In this document: piece after piece, positions 33,399-42,852 of the stretch
Layout of the letters: each line of letters opens with the position of its first letter
Position numbering within the stretch: the first letter of the stretch is position 1
Assembly: GCF_001902145.1 (NCBI RefSeq)
Contig: NZ_MRST01000024.1
Coordinates: 549,727 to 610,450 of the forward strand
DNA length: 60,724 bases
Origin: Pseudomonas fluorescens
Lineage (GTDB): Bacteria; Pseudomonadota; Gammaproteobacteria; Pseudomonadales; Pseudomonadaceae
Direction: 5' to 3'
Program-made: the position numbers and the translations under genes
The notes under the pieces: generated by a model
What the model was told of the DNA's origin: nothing
What the model saw: the letters and a program-made list of their open reading frames with translations, nothing else
Databases searched by the model: none

Positions 33399-34277
33399 CT
33401 AGCGCCGACGACCGCTGATGCGTACCCAGCCGTCACGGTTGGCGATCGGGTCCAGCTCGAAATCCTTGGCGTAGGCCGCAGCCACGTCTTCACCTTGCTC
33501 GGCGAGGATGCCCGACAGCGCCAGGCGCCCGCCCGGCTTGACCAGGCTCGACAGTTGCGGCGCCAGCGACACCAGTGGCCCGGCGAGGATATTGGCCACC
33601 AGTACATCGGCCTGAACCTGGGGCAGGTCCTCAGGCAGGTAGAGTGGGAATTTGCCTTCGGCAATGTTGTTGCGCCCGGCGTTATCGCGGGAGGCTTCCA
33701 GGGCCTGCACGTCGATATCGGTGCCCACGGCCTCCTTGGCGCCCAGCAGCAGGGCGGCGATCGCCAGAATCCCCGAGCCGCAGCCGAAGTCCAGTACGTT
33801 GCTGTCGGTCAGGTCCTGGCCGTCCAGCCATTCCAGGCACAGGGCGGTGGTCGGGTGGGTGCCGGTACCGAACGCCAGGCCCGGGTCCAGCAGCAGGTTG
33901 ACGGCGTCTGGCTCAGGGGCGGCGTGCCAGCTTGGCACGATCCACAGGCGCTGGCCGAAACGCATGGGCTGGAAGTTATCCATCCAGCTGCGTTCCCAGT
34001 CCTGGTCTTCGATGACTTCGCTGTGATGCTCGGGCAGCGGGCCGCCGGTGAGCAGTTCCATATGGGCCAGCACGGCGGCGGCGTCGGTACCGTCTTCGAA
34101 CAGGGCCAGCAAGTGGGTGTGGGACCACAGCGGCGTGGTGTTGAGTTCCGGCTCGAAAATCGGCTGGTCTTCGGCGTCCATGAAGGTCACCGACACGGCG
34201 CCCACTTCGAGGAACGCGTCTTCGTAGGTTTCGGCTTGTTCTGGGCTGATGGCGAGACGGACTTGCAGCCAAGGCAT
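33399..34277 (-). CDS. prmA: Ribosomal protein L11 methyltransferase PrmA
   Basis: 292-residue SAM enzyme that trimethylates ribosomal protein L11. MPWLQVRLAISPEQAETYEDAFLEVGAVSVTF is the N-terminal L11-binding domain; DPGLAFGTGTHPTTALCLEWLD and VLDFGCGSGILAIAALLLGA are the SAM site; VANILAGPLVSLAPQL follows. ATG at 34277 has AAGGTG 7 bases upstream; an in-frame ATG 3 codons earlier has none. Confidence 0.96.
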   Translation of the reverse strand: MPWLQVRLAISPEQAETYEDAFLEVGAVSVTFMDAEDQPIFEPELNTTPLWSHTHLLALFEDGTDAAAVLAHMELLTGGPLPEHHSEVIEDQDWERSWMDNFQPMRFGQRLWIVPSWHAAPEPDAVNLLLDPGLAFGTGTHPTTALCLEWLDGQDLTDSNVLDFGCGSGILAIAALLLGAKEAVGTDIDVQALEASRDNAGRNNIAEGKFPLYLPEDLPQVQADVLVANILAGPLVSLAPQLSSLVKPGGRLALSGILAEQGEDVAAAYAKDFELDPIANRDGWVRISGRRR

Positions 34278-34388
34278 GGCGGGCACCTTTGAAAAAATGA
34301 ATGTGCGGCGGGCAGGCCGCGAAAGCGCGCAAGTTTACGCGAGCGGAGGGCAGAAGACGACACCACAGCAGGTTTGCACAGCACAAAG

Positions 34389-34412
34389 TGTGGGAGCGGG
34401 CTTGCTCCCACA
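34389..34412. repeat. Degenerate REP palindrome
   Basis: TGTGGGAGCGGGCTTGCTCC followed by CACA: a single compact hairpin rather than a REPIN pair, possibly a collapsed REPIN. It lies between the accC terminator and prmA. Confidence 0.7.
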
Positions 34413-34454
34413 GGTGGACAGTATTCATCCAGCCAGGTCGGTGGCCCACAAACA

Positions 34455-34480
34455 ACAAAACCGCCCGAAGGCGGCTTTGT
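34455..34480 (-). terminator. Rho-independent terminator of aroQ-accB-accC
   Basis: On the minus strand AAAGCCGCC-TTCG-GGCGGTTTTGTTG: a tight stem with UUCG loop and a U-rich tail, 13 bp after the accC stop. The complementary strand also ends in a T-rich segment, so it could work weakly both ways. Confidence 0.85.
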
Positions 34481-34492
34481 TGGGTGGAGCAC

Positions 34493-35854
34493 TTACTGGT
34501 TGGCCAGCTTGTGTTCCAGGTAGTGAATGTTCACACCACCTTCGCAGAAGCCTTCATCGCGAACCAGATCCCGATGCAGCGGGATGTTGGTCTTGATGCC
34601 GTCTACCACGATTTCGTCCAGGGCGTTGCGCATACGGGCCATGGCCTCGTCGCGGGTCGCGCCCCAGGTGATCAGCTTGCCAATCAGCGAGTCGTAGTTG
34701 GACGGAACCTTGTAGCCGCTGTACAGGTGCGAATCCACACGTACGCCGTTGCCGCCGGGCGCGTGGAAATGCTTGACCAGGCCAGGGCTTGGGATAAAGG
34801 TTTTCGGGTCTTCGGCGTTGATGCGGCACTCCAGGGAGTGGCCGTGCATCTTCACGTCGTCCTGGGTGAAGGACAGCACGTTACCGGCGGCGATGCTCAG
34901 CATCTCCTTGACGATGTCGATACCGGTGACCATCTCCGATACCGGGTGCTCTACCTGCACACGAGTGTTCATCTCGATGAAGTAGAAGCGGCCGTTCTCG
35001 TAGAGGAACTCGAAGGTACCGGCGCCACGGTAGTTGATGTCGATGCACGCCTTGACGCAACGCGCCAGTACTTCCTGGCGGGCTTTCTCGTCCAGGCCCG
35101 GTGCCGGAGCTTCTTCCAATACCTTCTGGTGGCGACGTTGCAGCGAGCAATCGCGATCACCCAGGTGGATGGCGTGGCCCTGGCCGTCGGACAGTACCTG
35201 GACTTCCACGTGACGTGGGTTGGTCAGGTACTTCTCCAGGTAGACCATCGGGTTGCCGAACCAGGCGCCCGCTTCGGAGCGAGTCTGCTTGGCGGCTTCG
35301 ATCAGGTCTTCTTCCTTGTGCACCACGCGCATGCCGCGACCACCACCGCCACCGGCGGCCTTGATGATCACCGGGTAGCCGACTTCGCGACCAATGCGCA
35401 GAGCGGTTTCCTCGTCTTCAGGCAGTGGGCCGTCGGAGCCTGGAACGGTTGGCACGCCGGCCGCGATCATGGCGTCCTTGGCCGAGACCTTGTCGCCCAT
35501 CAGGCGAATGGTTTCGGCTTTCGGGCCGATGAAGGCAAACCCGGATTTTTCCACTTGTTCGGCGAAGTCGGCGTTTTCCGCGAGGAAGCCGTAGCCCGGG
35601 TGGATGCCATCGGCGCCGGTCACTTCTGCCGCGGCGATGATGTTCGAGACTTTCAGGTACGAGTTCGTGGCCAGTGGCGGGCCGATGCAGATGCTTTCGT
35701 CCGCCAGTTTCACGTGCATCAATTCGGTATCGGCCGTCGAGTAAACAGCGACGGTCTTGATGCCCTCTTCCTTACAGGCGCGCAGGATACGCAGCGCGAT
35801 CTCGCCGCGGTTGGCGATCAGGACTTTTTGCAGTTTCTTCGCAGGTTTCAACAT
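34493..35854 (-). CDS. accC: Acetyl-CoA carboxylase biotin carboxylase subunit AccC
   Basis: 453-residue ATP-grasp enzyme carboxylating biotin on AccB, the first step of fatty-acid synthesis. VLIANRGEIALRILRAC, GADGIHPGYGFLAENADFAE, VIIKAAGGGGGRGMRVV (ATP loop), LGDRDCSLQRRHQK and EMNTRVQVEHPVSEMV are all present. The start MLKPAKKLQ is slightly longer than in enteric AccC; GGAG lies 8 bases upstream. An in-frame ATG 7 codons earlier is less likely. It follows accB by 17 bp. Confidence 0.97.
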   Translation of the reverse strand: MLKPAKKLQKVLIANRGEIALRILRACKEEGIKTVAVYSTADTELMHVKLADESICIGPPLATNSYLKVSNIIAAAEVTGADGIHPGYGFLAENADFAEQVEKSGFAFIGPKAETIRLMGDKVSAKDAMIAAGVPTVPGSDGPLPEDEETALRIGREVGYPVIIKAAGGGGGRGMRVVHKEEDLIEAAKQTRSEAGAWFGNPMVYLEKYLTNPRHVEVQVLSDGQGHAIHLGDRDCSLQRRHQKVLEEAPAPGLDEKARQEVLARCVKACIDINYRGAGTFEFLYENGRFYFIEMNTRVQVEHPVSEMVTGIDIVKEMLSIAAGNVLSFTQDDVKMHGHSLECRINAEDPKTFIPSPGLVKHFHAPGGNGVRVDSHLYSGYKVPSNYDSLIGKLITWGATRDEAMARMRNALDEIVVDGIKTNIPLHRDLVRDEGFCEGGVNIHYLEHKLANQ

Positions 35855-35871
35855 CGAAGGCGCTCCGCGGT

Positions 35872-36333
35872 TCAAACGATGGTGAACAGCGGCTGGTCGT
35901 ACTCAACCGGCTGACCGTTTTCTACCAGGATGGATTCAATGACGCCGGCTTTTTCCGCGGTGATGTGGTTCATCATTTTCATCGCTTCAACGATGCAGAT
36001 GGTGTCGCCCACTTTCACGGTCTTGCCCACTTCAACGAAGGCTGGCGAGGTCGGTGCCGGGGTGCGGTAGAAAGTACCGACCATTGGCGACTTGACCACG
36101 AAGCCGTTCAGCGCAGGAGCGGCTGGGGCGGCAGGTGCAGCGGCGGCAGGCGCGGCAGCCGGAGCAGCAGCGGCTGGCGCCGGTGCTTGCATCTGTGGCG
36201 CGTAGAACTGTTGGGCCGGGGTCTTGCTGTGACGGCTGATCCGTACGGACTCTTCGCCTTCCTTGATTTCCAGCTCGTCGATACCGGATTCTTCCAGCAG
36301 TTCGATCAGTTTCTTAACTTTACGGATATCCAT
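35872..36333 (-). CDS. accB: Biotin carboxyl carrier protein AccB
   Basis: 153 residues. N-terminal MDIRKVKKLIELLEESGIDELEI, an Ala/Pro-rich flexible linker (about 48-76) and a C-terminal biotinyl domain with VEAMKMMNHI, the lysine being the biotin site. It carries carboxybiotin between AccC and the carboxyltransferase. Second gene of aroQ-accB-accC. Confidence 0.97.
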   Translation of the reverse strand: MDIRKVKKLIELLEESGIDELEIKEGEESVRISRHSKTPAQQFYAPQMQAPAPAAAAPAAAPAAAAPAAPAAPALNGFVVKSPMVGTFYRTPAPTSPAFVEVGKTVKVGDTICIVEAMKMMNHITAEKAGVIESILVENGQPVEYDQPLFTIV

Positions 36334-36357
36334 GAATCATCAACTCCCAAGGGTCGG

Positions 36358-36813
36358 TCAGGGGCGTTTAGCCTGTTCTTCAATGTGTTCCAGGGCGGCC
36401 TCCAGGGCCAGTCGGTAACCGCTGGCGCCAAGGCCGCAGATCACTCCTACCGCTACGTCGGAGAAGTAAGAGTGATGGCGGAAAGCTTCGCGTTTGTGCA
36501 CGTTCGATAAATGCACTTCGATGAATGGGATGCTCACCGCCAGCAGCGCGTCACGTAATGCAACGCTTGTGTGCGTAAAAGCGGCGGGATTGATCAGGAT
36601 AAAGTCCACGCCTTCGCCACGCGCGGCATGGATGCGATCAATCAATTCATACTCGGCATTGCTTTGCAGGTAGAGCAAATGGTGGCCGGCAACACGGGCC
36701 CGTTTTTCCAGGTCGAGGTTGATCTGGTCCAGGGTCACTGCCCCGTAGACGCCCGGTTCGCGGGTGCCAAGCAGGTTCAGGTTGGGTCCGTGAAGAACCA
36801 GTAAGGTCGCCAT
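36358..36813 (-). CDS. aroQ: Type II 3-dehydroquinate dehydratase AroQ
   Basis: 151-residue shikimate-pathway enzyme. LLVLHGPNLNLLGTREPGVYG (with the catalytic Tyr), LQSNAEYELIDRIHAA, FILINPAAFTHTSVALRDAL, IPFIEVHLSNVHKREAFRHHSYFSD and GVICGLGASGYRLAL follow the family order. First gene of the operon with accB and accC. GGAAC lies 5 bases before the ATG. In P. aeruginosa, from memory, dipZ/dsbD is the upstream neighbour; it is absent here. Confidence 0.97.
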   Translation of the reverse strand: MATLLVLHGPNLNLLGTREPGVYGAVTLDQINLDLEKRARVAGHHLLYLQSNAEYELIDRIHAARGEGVDFILINPAAFTHTSVALRDALLAVSIPFIEVHLSNVHKREAFRHHSYFSDVAVGVICGLGASGYRLALEAALEHIEEQAKRP

Positions 36814-36958
36814 TGGCTGTTCCTTGTTATTGGTGTGGGTGCATCAGAACCCGGCGACTATGCCGCAAAGCCTTTGTGACTGTCCAGTTCTATGCAGTAG
36901 CCGGCACGATTAGCGAGGATTGCGCAAAATTTGTGACTGGGAGCCTCAATGCAGTCAA

Positions 36959-37058
36959 TGTAGGAGCGAGCTTGCTCGCGAAAAACGTTAACGATGACAC
37001 GGGTCGTCTGGTTAAACGCGGTGTCTGGGCGTTCTTCGCGAGCAAGCTCGCTCCTACA
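36959..37058. repeat. REPIN (GTAGGAGCGAGC type)
   Basis: Inverted pair of TGTAGGAGCGAGCTTGCTCG arms, 100 bp, between the aroQ promoter region and the ctpL stop. Confidence 0.93.
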
Positions 37059-37067
37059 GGGCGGGGG

Positions 37068-39029
37068 TTAGACGCGGAAGGCTTGTACGGCAGTAGTGAG
37101 TCGCCCGCCCAGTACCAGCAGGTGCTCGCCCTGGCTACGGCCCTGGCCAATGCGCAGCAAATTATCCTCACCCAATTGATGAATCCGCTCACTGTTGTCG
37201 CGTATCTCGCTCACGGCGCCACTCTGCTGCGCGGTCACATCGGCAATGCGTACGGCGGTATCCGAGATGGTCTGAATCGCCCCGACGATTTCATCCAGCG
37301 CGCCATCCGCCGCCTGGGCCTGCTGGGCGGTGGCTTCGGCGTGTTCGACCTGGGCGCGCATGCCTTCTACCGACTGGTGCGCGGCGCTTTGCAGGCCGGC
37401 GATCAGGCCCTGGATTTCGGCGGTGGCGCCGGCGGTACGCTGGGCCAGGGAGCGCACTTCGTCGGCTACCACGGCGAAACCACGTCCGGCTTCACCGGCG
37501 CGGGCGGCTTCGATAGCGGCGTTGAGCGCCAGCAGGTTGGTCTGGTCGGCAATCGAGCGAATCACCGTGAGCACGCCGCCGATGGTGGCGGACTCTTCGG
37601 CAAGTTTCTCGATCATCTGCGCGTTTTGCTGCACTTCGCCCACCAGCGCATGCAGCCCGGTGAGGCTCAGGCCGATCACACGCTGGCCTTGCTCCACCGC
37701 CTGGCCCGCACTACGGCTGGCCCCGGCGGCCTGGCTGGCATCCCCGGCGACTTGCTGGATCGTGGCTTCCAGCTCGCCCAGGGAATCACGGATTTGCGCG
37801 GTGTCGCCGGCCTGGCGCTCGGCGCCGTCGTGCAGGCCGCTGCTCAGTTCGGCCAGGGTGCGGCTGCTGCCCGCCACTTCTTCGGCATTGCCACGGATGG
37901 TGCCGACCAGATCCACCAGATAGGCGCGCAGGCGGTTGAGGGAGGCCTCGATATCGTGCAGTTCACGGTTGGTCTTGCCCAGGGCAATCGGTTGGCTGAA
38001 GTCTCCTTCGGCCCAGGTCGACAAGGCTGGTGCCAGGTTGGTCAGCACGCGCGCCAGGCGGCGTTGCAGGGTATCGATCAGCAATGCGATCAGCAGGATC
38101 AGGCCAATCATCACCCCCTGTATCACACGCACTTCACCCTGAATCTTCGCGTGTTGCGCGCGCACCACGGGTTCGAGGCCGGTGATGGCCTGTTGTACGT
38201 TGGTGATTTTCAGGTGGGTGCTGGCGGCAAGGTCACTGCGTTGCTGAATCTGTTCACGGGTGCGTTGGAGTTCGGCGGGGTAGCGGGTCAACAGGCTGTT
38301 GAGTTCGCGCTTGAGGTCGACGCCGGTGTCCTGGGCTTCGTTTTTTTCGCTATTTTCCAGGCCCATCAACGCGGAAAAATCGTCGGCGTTGGATTCAGCG
38401 CTGGCCTTTATTCCCAATAAGGGCAGCTGCGCAAGCAGGTCGGCCTGGGTTCGCAGGCTGGTCACTTCACGCTCGACATCCGTGGCCAACTCGGCGCGCC
38501 CGCTGCTGACCAGCTTGTCGCGGGCCAGGGACAGTTTGCCCAGGTGCTGTGAGGCGGCGAGCAGCGGCGACATATAGAGCGCAGCCTCCGCGGAATTGAC
38601 GCCGCTGGCGTACTGGCTCAGTTGTTCCAGGTTCGCGCCCAGTTCACGTTCGGCTTGCAGCAACAGGGCTTGCGGGTCACCAGCCAATTTACCGGCGGCC
38701 AACAGGTCGGTCTTGCTGAAAGTCTCCAGGTCCATGAGGCTGGGGCGCAGGTTTTGCGCCAAGTCGGGCGGCAGTTCGCCCAACTGAAGCTGCAGGCTTT
38801 CCAGGCTCTGGGTGGCACTGCTCAGGCGCAGGGCATCGCCGCTGGCCAAGTAGTCCTCGATGTTACGGGCAGCCTGGTTTTGAAAGACCTGGGACAACCC
38901 GAGGTAGCGCTCCATCAACAAGTACGGGCGCTCCAGCGCCCGTTGCGACCACCACAGTGTCGCCCCGAGGGCCAGGCACACAGCCACCAGCAGAAGGGTA
39001 TTGAGATTGGTCAGCAGCTTCAGGCGCAT
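37068..39029 (-). CDS. ctpL: Methyl-accepting chemotaxis protein, CtpL-like
   Basis: 653 residues. N-terminal membrane helix in MRLKLLTNLNTLLLVAVCLALGATLWWS, a helical periplasmic domain (about 30-300), a second helix (VIQGVMIGLILLIALLIDTL), a HAMP segment, and the signalling domain with LLALNAAIEAARAGEAGRGFAVVADEVRSLAQRT. Position and N-terminus match P. aeruginosa CtpL, a phosphate/chloroaniline taxis receptor; the ligand here is inferred from that. ATG at 39029 chosen; the longer frame uses TTG. Confidence 0.87.
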   Translation of the reverse strand: MRLKLLTNLNTLLLVAVCLALGATLWWSQRALERPYLLMERYLGLSQVFQNQAARNIEDYLASGDALRLSSATQSLESLQLQLGELPPDLAQNLRPSLMDLETFSKTDLLAAGKLAGDPQALLLQAERELGANLEQLSQYASGVNSAEAALYMSPLLAASQHLGKLSLARDKLVSSGRAELATDVEREVTSLRTQADLLAQLPLLGIKASAESNADDFSALMGLENSEKNEAQDTGVDLKRELNSLLTRYPAELQRTREQIQQRSDLAASTHLKITNVQQAITGLEPVVRAQHAKIQGEVRVIQGVMIGLILLIALLIDTLQRRLARVLTNLAPALSTWAEGDFSQPIALGKTNRELHDIEASLNRLRAYLVDLVGTIRGNAEEVAGSSRTLAELSSGLHDGAERQAGDTAQIRDSLGELEATIQQVAGDASQAAGASRSAGQAVEQGQRVIGLSLTGLHALVGEVQQNAQMIEKLAEESATIGGVLTVIRSIADQTNLLALNAAIEAARAGEAGRGFAVVADEVRSLAQRTAGATAEIQGLIAGLQSAAHQSVEGMRAQVEHAEATAQQAQAADGALDEIVGAIQTISDTAVRIADVTAQQSGAVSEIRDNSERIHQLGEDNLLRIGQGRSQGEHLLVLGGRLTTAVQAFRV

Positions 39030-39082
39030 GCGGGGTTTCAACCGACGGCAAGAGATAAGCGCCTGAATTTATTGCGTTTGTA

Positions 39083-40777
39083 TTACAGCGTCATGACCGA
39101 ATCGGTGGATTCTGATGAAAAGATGGCACTTTGCTTTGATGTGCGAGCGGCTTGCACGCGGTTGCGTCCGGCGTCCTTGGCGCGGTAAAGCGCTTCGTCA
39201 GCCTGAGCGGCCATCATCAGGCTGTCGGAATCGTCGCACAGCTCCACCAGGCCGGCGCTGAAGGTGCACCACAAATCCTGCGGTTGGGCGGGGTAGTGGA
39301 TTTCTGCAAAGCGCCGGCGAATATCGTCAAGCACCTTGCAGGCCGATTCCAGGTCGGTGTCGGGCATCACGATGGCGAACTCTTCACCGCCGTAGCGGCC
39401 GATGTAATCGGTCTTGCGCAAACGCTGCTTGAGAAACAGTGCCAGGCTCTTGATCACCCGGTCGCCCATGGGGTGGCCGTGGCTGTCATTGACGCGCTTG
39501 AAGTGGTCGATATCGAGCATGGCAAAGCTCAAGGGCTTGTTCTCGCGGCGTGCGCGGAAGCTGCAATCTTCGAGCAGTTGCAGGATATGCGTGTGGTTGT
39601 ACAGCCCGGTCAGGCTGTCGCGCACCATCCGTGCCTTCAAGTTGCGCGCACGTGAAGCACGGTTGCGCACAGTGGTGATCAGGTGACGCGGCTTGATCGG
39701 TTTGGTGAGGAAATCGTCACCGCCCTCGCTCATCGCATCCAGCTGTTTATCCAGGTCGTCCTCGGCCGATAGGTAAATGATCGGCACACTGACGTAGCGG
39801 TCGTTGTGGCGAATCACCTTGGCCAGTTCGGTGCCGGTACAGGCAGGCATATACATGTCGAGGATGATCAGGTCGGGCTGGAAATCCGCCAGCTCGGCCA
39901 TGGCCTGGATCGGCTCGGTCAAGGTGCGGGTGACAATGCCGGCACTGTTGAGCAGGCGTTCTGTGTGCAGCGCCTGGGCCCGCGAGTCGTCGATGATCAG
40001 CACTTTGTACGGCTCGTACTGGGCCGCGCAGGTCAGCACTTCGATCTTTTCCAGCAGGCCTGAAGCTTCCAGGGTGCCGGTCAGGAACTCTTCGCCACCG
40101 GCGCGCACGGCGGCCAGGCGCGTCGGGGTGTCGGTTTCGTGCAGGCTGAAAAACAACAGCGGCAGCTTTTGCTCCAGGCCCTCCTGGGCCTCTGCTGCGA
40201 GCTTCAGGCCCAGGCCTGTGCCGCAGAAGTCTACGTCCATCACAATCGCCGACGGCAAACGCTCGGCCATGGACGCGCGAAAGGCGCAGACGCTGTCCAG
40301 GGCGTGGGCGCTCATGCCAAAGAACTCCAGCTGCTTGGCCAGGCGTTCGGCGCGGTCATGGTCGGCCAGCATCACATAGATCGGCTTGCGCATCGGCGGC
40401 AGGAAGGTTTGCTCAAGCTGATCGCCCTGGCGCAAGCCGGTGCGAGACAGGCGTTGCATCAAGCGGTTGAGCTCGGTGATCAGTTGGCTGCTCAGGCGGC
40501 CACGGTTCTCGTCCACGGCTTGCAGGGATTCGCTGATATGCCGTGCCAGTTGCGTGTGTTCCGGCTGTTCGAAACGTTCGGCAAAGTGTTGCAGGCGCAG
40601 GTTGGCTTCGCTGAGTTCAGAAAAATCGGCATTCGACCACTCGCTGCGTTGCAGGCGCTGCCAGATCTCAAGAATTTGACGTGCCTGATGAATTACCCGC
40701 TGGGCAAAGTGCTGCTTGAGACGCTCGCGGCTGGGGTCTTCTGGCTCGGTCATATCCTGACTACTGTGAGGGTGCAT
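39083..40777 (-). CDS. gcbA: Response-regulator diguanylate cyclase GcbA/AdcA-like
   Basis: About 564 residues. Helical N-terminus (about 10-130), a receiver-like domain (YVMLADHDRAERLAKQL), a canonical receiver (VLIIDDSRAQ, LIILDMYMPACTG, LTKPIKPRHL), then a GGDEF domain (RDSLTGLYNH, FAMLDIDHFKRVNDSHGH, YGGEEFAIVMPDT). The active GGEEF and an inhibitory-site RKTD five residues before it are intact, so it should make c-di-GMP with feedback control. The orthologue promotes biofilm attachment. The start is uncertain: 40753 (MTEPEDPS) and 40834 are alternatives; none has a good ribosome site. Confidence 0.85.
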   Translation of the reverse strand: MHPHSSQDMTEPEDPSRERLKQHFAQRVIHQARQILEIWQRLQRSEWSNADFSELSEANLRLQHFAERFEQPEHTQLARHISESLQAVDENRGRLSSQLITELNRLMQRLSRTGLRQGDQLEQTFLPPMRKPIYVMLADHDRAERLAKQLEFFGMSAHALDSVCAFRASMAERLPSAIVMDVDFCGTGLGLKLAAEAQEGLEQKLPLLFFSLHETDTPTRLAAVRAGGEEFLTGTLEASGLLEKIEVLTCAAQYEPYKVLIIDDSRAQALHTERLLNSAGIVTRTLTEPIQAMAELADFQPDLIILDMYMPACTGTELAKVIRHNDRYVSVPIIYLSAEDDLDKQLDAMSEGGDDFLTKPIKPRHLITTVRNRASRARNLKARMVRDSLTGLYNHTHILQLLEDCSFRARRENKPLSFAMLDIDHFKRVNDSHGHPMGDRVIKSLALFLKQRLRKTDYIGRYGGEEFAIVMPDTDLESACKVLDDIRRRFAEIHYPAQPQDLWCTFSAGLVELCDDSDSLMMAAQADEALYRAKDAGRNRVQAARTSKQSAIFSSESTDSVMTL

Positions 40778-41051
40778 GCTGAGGTCGACTGATGGCGCTA
40801 TGCTAGCACCTCTTTTCTGATAGATGAGTGTCATACGTCAATTAAGTCTGCGGGCCTGCGATTCATTTACTGACCAGTGGGTCGTCCAGCGTAAAAGGCG
40901 TGCATCCTTTATAGTCCAAGCGCCCCGGTGCGCCACTTTCGTGTAAAAGCCCCGCGCCGATGGGCACGATGGGGTAGGGTTGTGGTCGGAGTGTCTGAAC
41001 GCACCCGGACAATTGACGTGCATGAACTCAAGTGATTGAAAGGATATCGCC

Positions 41052-42119
41052 ATGCTGGACTGGAAAAACCGCGAAGGCAGTGCCAAAGGCCCCGCCCCTG
41101 AGCCAAAGTCGGCCAACCGCAGCTATTTTCGCAACCTGCTGATGAGCCGGGCGCTGCTTAGCATCATTGGCTTGTACCTGCTGGTCACCGGTGGCCTGGG
41201 GTGGTACTGGAGCCAGGAGCCGGCGCTGTTTCCGGTTCAGCAAAATGCCCAGCTTGCCGCCGAGAAAGAAGGCAAGCAGATAGTGGTGGGCTACACCACC
41301 GTCGAGACGCTCAAGACCGTGGTCGGCACCCTGCTGAACAAGCCGGGCGGCTATATTTCCAACGACCGTTTCCCGCCGGGCTTGTGGATGGACAACATGC
41401 CGAGCTGGGAATACGGCGTACTGGTGCAGGTGCGTGACCTCACCCGAGCCCTGCGTAAAGACTTCGCCCGCTCCCAGTCGCAGTCGGCTGAAGACGCTGA
41501 CTTGGCCAAGGCCGAGCCGCGCTTCAACTTCGATAACAAGAGCTGGGTGCTGCCCTCCAGCGAGTCGGAATACCAGGAAGGCATCAATTCCCTGAGCCGC
41601 TACGAAGCGCGCCTGTCTGACCCGAACCAGCGCGGCGCGCTGTTTTATGCCCGTGCCGACAACCTCAACAACTGGCTGGGCGATGTCGCGACCCGTTTGG
41701 GCTCGCTGTCCCAGCGTCTGTCCGCCAGCGTGGGCCGGGTCAAGTTGAACACTGCGCTGAAAACCGAGGCGCTGGCGCCGGGTGAAGTGCCGCAGGTCGA
41801 TGAAGAAGTGGTGGAAACCCCATGGATGCAGATCGACAACGTGTTCTACGAAGCGCGCGGCCAGGCGTGGGCGCTGTCCCATCTGCTGCGTGCCATCGAA
41901 GTCGATTTTGCCGACGTACTGGCCAAGAAAAACGCCACCGTCAGCGTGCGCCAGATCATTCGTGAACTGGAGGCCTCGCAGGAACCGGTGTGGAGTCCTA
42001 TGATTCTTAACGGCAGTGGCTTCGGCGTATTGGCGAACCATTCGCTGGTGATGGCCAACTACATTTCACGGGCAAACGCTGCAGTGATCGACTTGCGTCA
42101 GCTCCTCAATCAGGGTTGA
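41052..42119 (+). CDS. DUF2333 family membrane-anchored protein
   Basis: 355 residues with one N-terminal membrane helix (ALLSIIGLYLLVTGGLGWYWS) and a large periplasmic part: LLNKPGGYISNDRFPPGLWMDNMPSWEYGVLVQVRD and QVDEEVVETPWMQIDNVFYEARGQAWAL are DUF2333 signatures. The function is unknown. It diverges from gcbA and overlaps the Nudix gene by one base, so the two are probably co-transcribed. Confidence 0.92.
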   Translation: MLDWKNREGSAKGPAPEPKSANRSYFRNLLMSRALLSIIGLYLLVTGGLGWYWSQEPALFPVQQNAQLAAEKEGKQIVVGYTTVETLKTVVGTLLNKPGGYISNDRFPPGLWMDNMPSWEYGVLVQVRDLTRALRKDFARSQSQSAEDADLAKAEPRFNFDNKSWVLPSSESEYQEGINSLSRYEARLSDPNQRGALFYARADNLNNWLGDVATRLGSLSQRLSASVGRVKLNTALKTEALAPGEVPQVDEEVVETPWMQIDNVFYEARGQAWALSHLLRAIEVDFADVLAKKNATVSVRQIIRELEASQEPVWSPMILNGSGFGVLANHSLVMANYISRANAAVIDLRQLLNQG

Positions 42120-42658
42120 TGATGGACGCTACTCAAAAGGAGGCCGCACACCGAGCGGCTTCCGATGCTGAACTGATCTGCTGGGTTGACGACCAGGACC
42201 ACCTGCTTGGCCACCTGGTCAGGTCCGACCTGCGCCAGCGCGGCTTGATCGGCCGTTGCACCTTTATCTTCCTGTTCAATTCCAAAGGCGAGCTGTGTGT
42301 GCACCGGCGCACGCTGAGCAAAGCCCTGTACCCAGGGTTCTGGGATACGGCGGCGGGCGGGATGGTGGCGGCGGGAGAAAGCTATGCCCTGTCGGCACAG
42401 CGGGAATTGGCGGAAGAGCTGGGCGTGTGTGGCGTGGAGTTGGTCGAGCACGATCATTTTTACTTTGAAGATGGCGACAGCCGCCTGTGGTGTACGTCCT
42501 ACTCTGCTGTATGGGACGGCCCGCTGTGTTTGCAGCCTGAAGAGGTCATGGAAGCGCGTTTTCTATCCATTGAAACGGTGCTTGCAGAGGCCGAGCAAAA
42601 GTCTTATTGCCCGGACGCCCAAGAGGGCTTGCGGCGCTATCTCGCCTCACGTCGCTAA
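42119..42658 (+). CDS. Nudix hydrolase (YfcD-like)
   Basis: 179 residues. The Nudix box is complete: G-G-M-V-A-A-G-E-x7-R-E-L-A-E-E-L-G. Flanking GRCTFIFLFNSKGELCVHRRT and LYPGFWDTAAGG resemble the YfcD/isopentenyl-diphosphate-isomerase-like subgroup; the substrate is unknown. ATG at 42119 overlaps the DUF2333 stop; a second ATG follows immediately. Confidence 0.9.
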   Translation: MMDATQKEAAHRAASDAELICWVDDQDHLLGHLVRSDLRQRGLIGRCTFIFLFNSKGELCVHRRTLSKALYPGFWDTAAGGMVAAGESYALSAQRELAEELGVCGVELVEHDHFYFEDGDSRLWCTSYSAVWDGPLCLQPEEVMEARFLSIETVLAEAEQKSYCPDAQEGLRRYLASRR

Positions 42659-42686
42659 AGTTGTATAAATTGGCGCCATTTGGCTC

Positions 42687-42715
42687 TTAGCAACTTGGCT
42701 TTTTGCCGTTACACT
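42687..42715 (+). promoter_or_regulatory. Sigma-70-type promoter candidate of yciH
   Basis: TTAGCA, 17 bp, TACACT. A start near 42722 would give a leader of about 240 nt that contains a complete REPIN before the yciH GTG. Confidence 0.5.
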
Positions 42716-42750
42716 GCGCGCCTTTTCACCCGAACCGCTATTGTTTCACC

Positions 42751-42852
42751 CTGTAGGAGCGAGCTTGCTCGCGAAAAACGCCAAGACACCGCGTGCTGCC
42801 TGAATGCCCGCGTTATCGTTGACGATCTTCGCGAGCAAGCTCGCTCCTACAG
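42751..42852. repeat. REPIN (GTAGGAGCGAGC type) in the yciH leader
   Basis: Inverted pair of CTGTAGGAGCGAGCTTGCTC arms, 102 bp, between nudix and yciH and downstream of the candidate yciH promoter. Confidence 0.93.
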
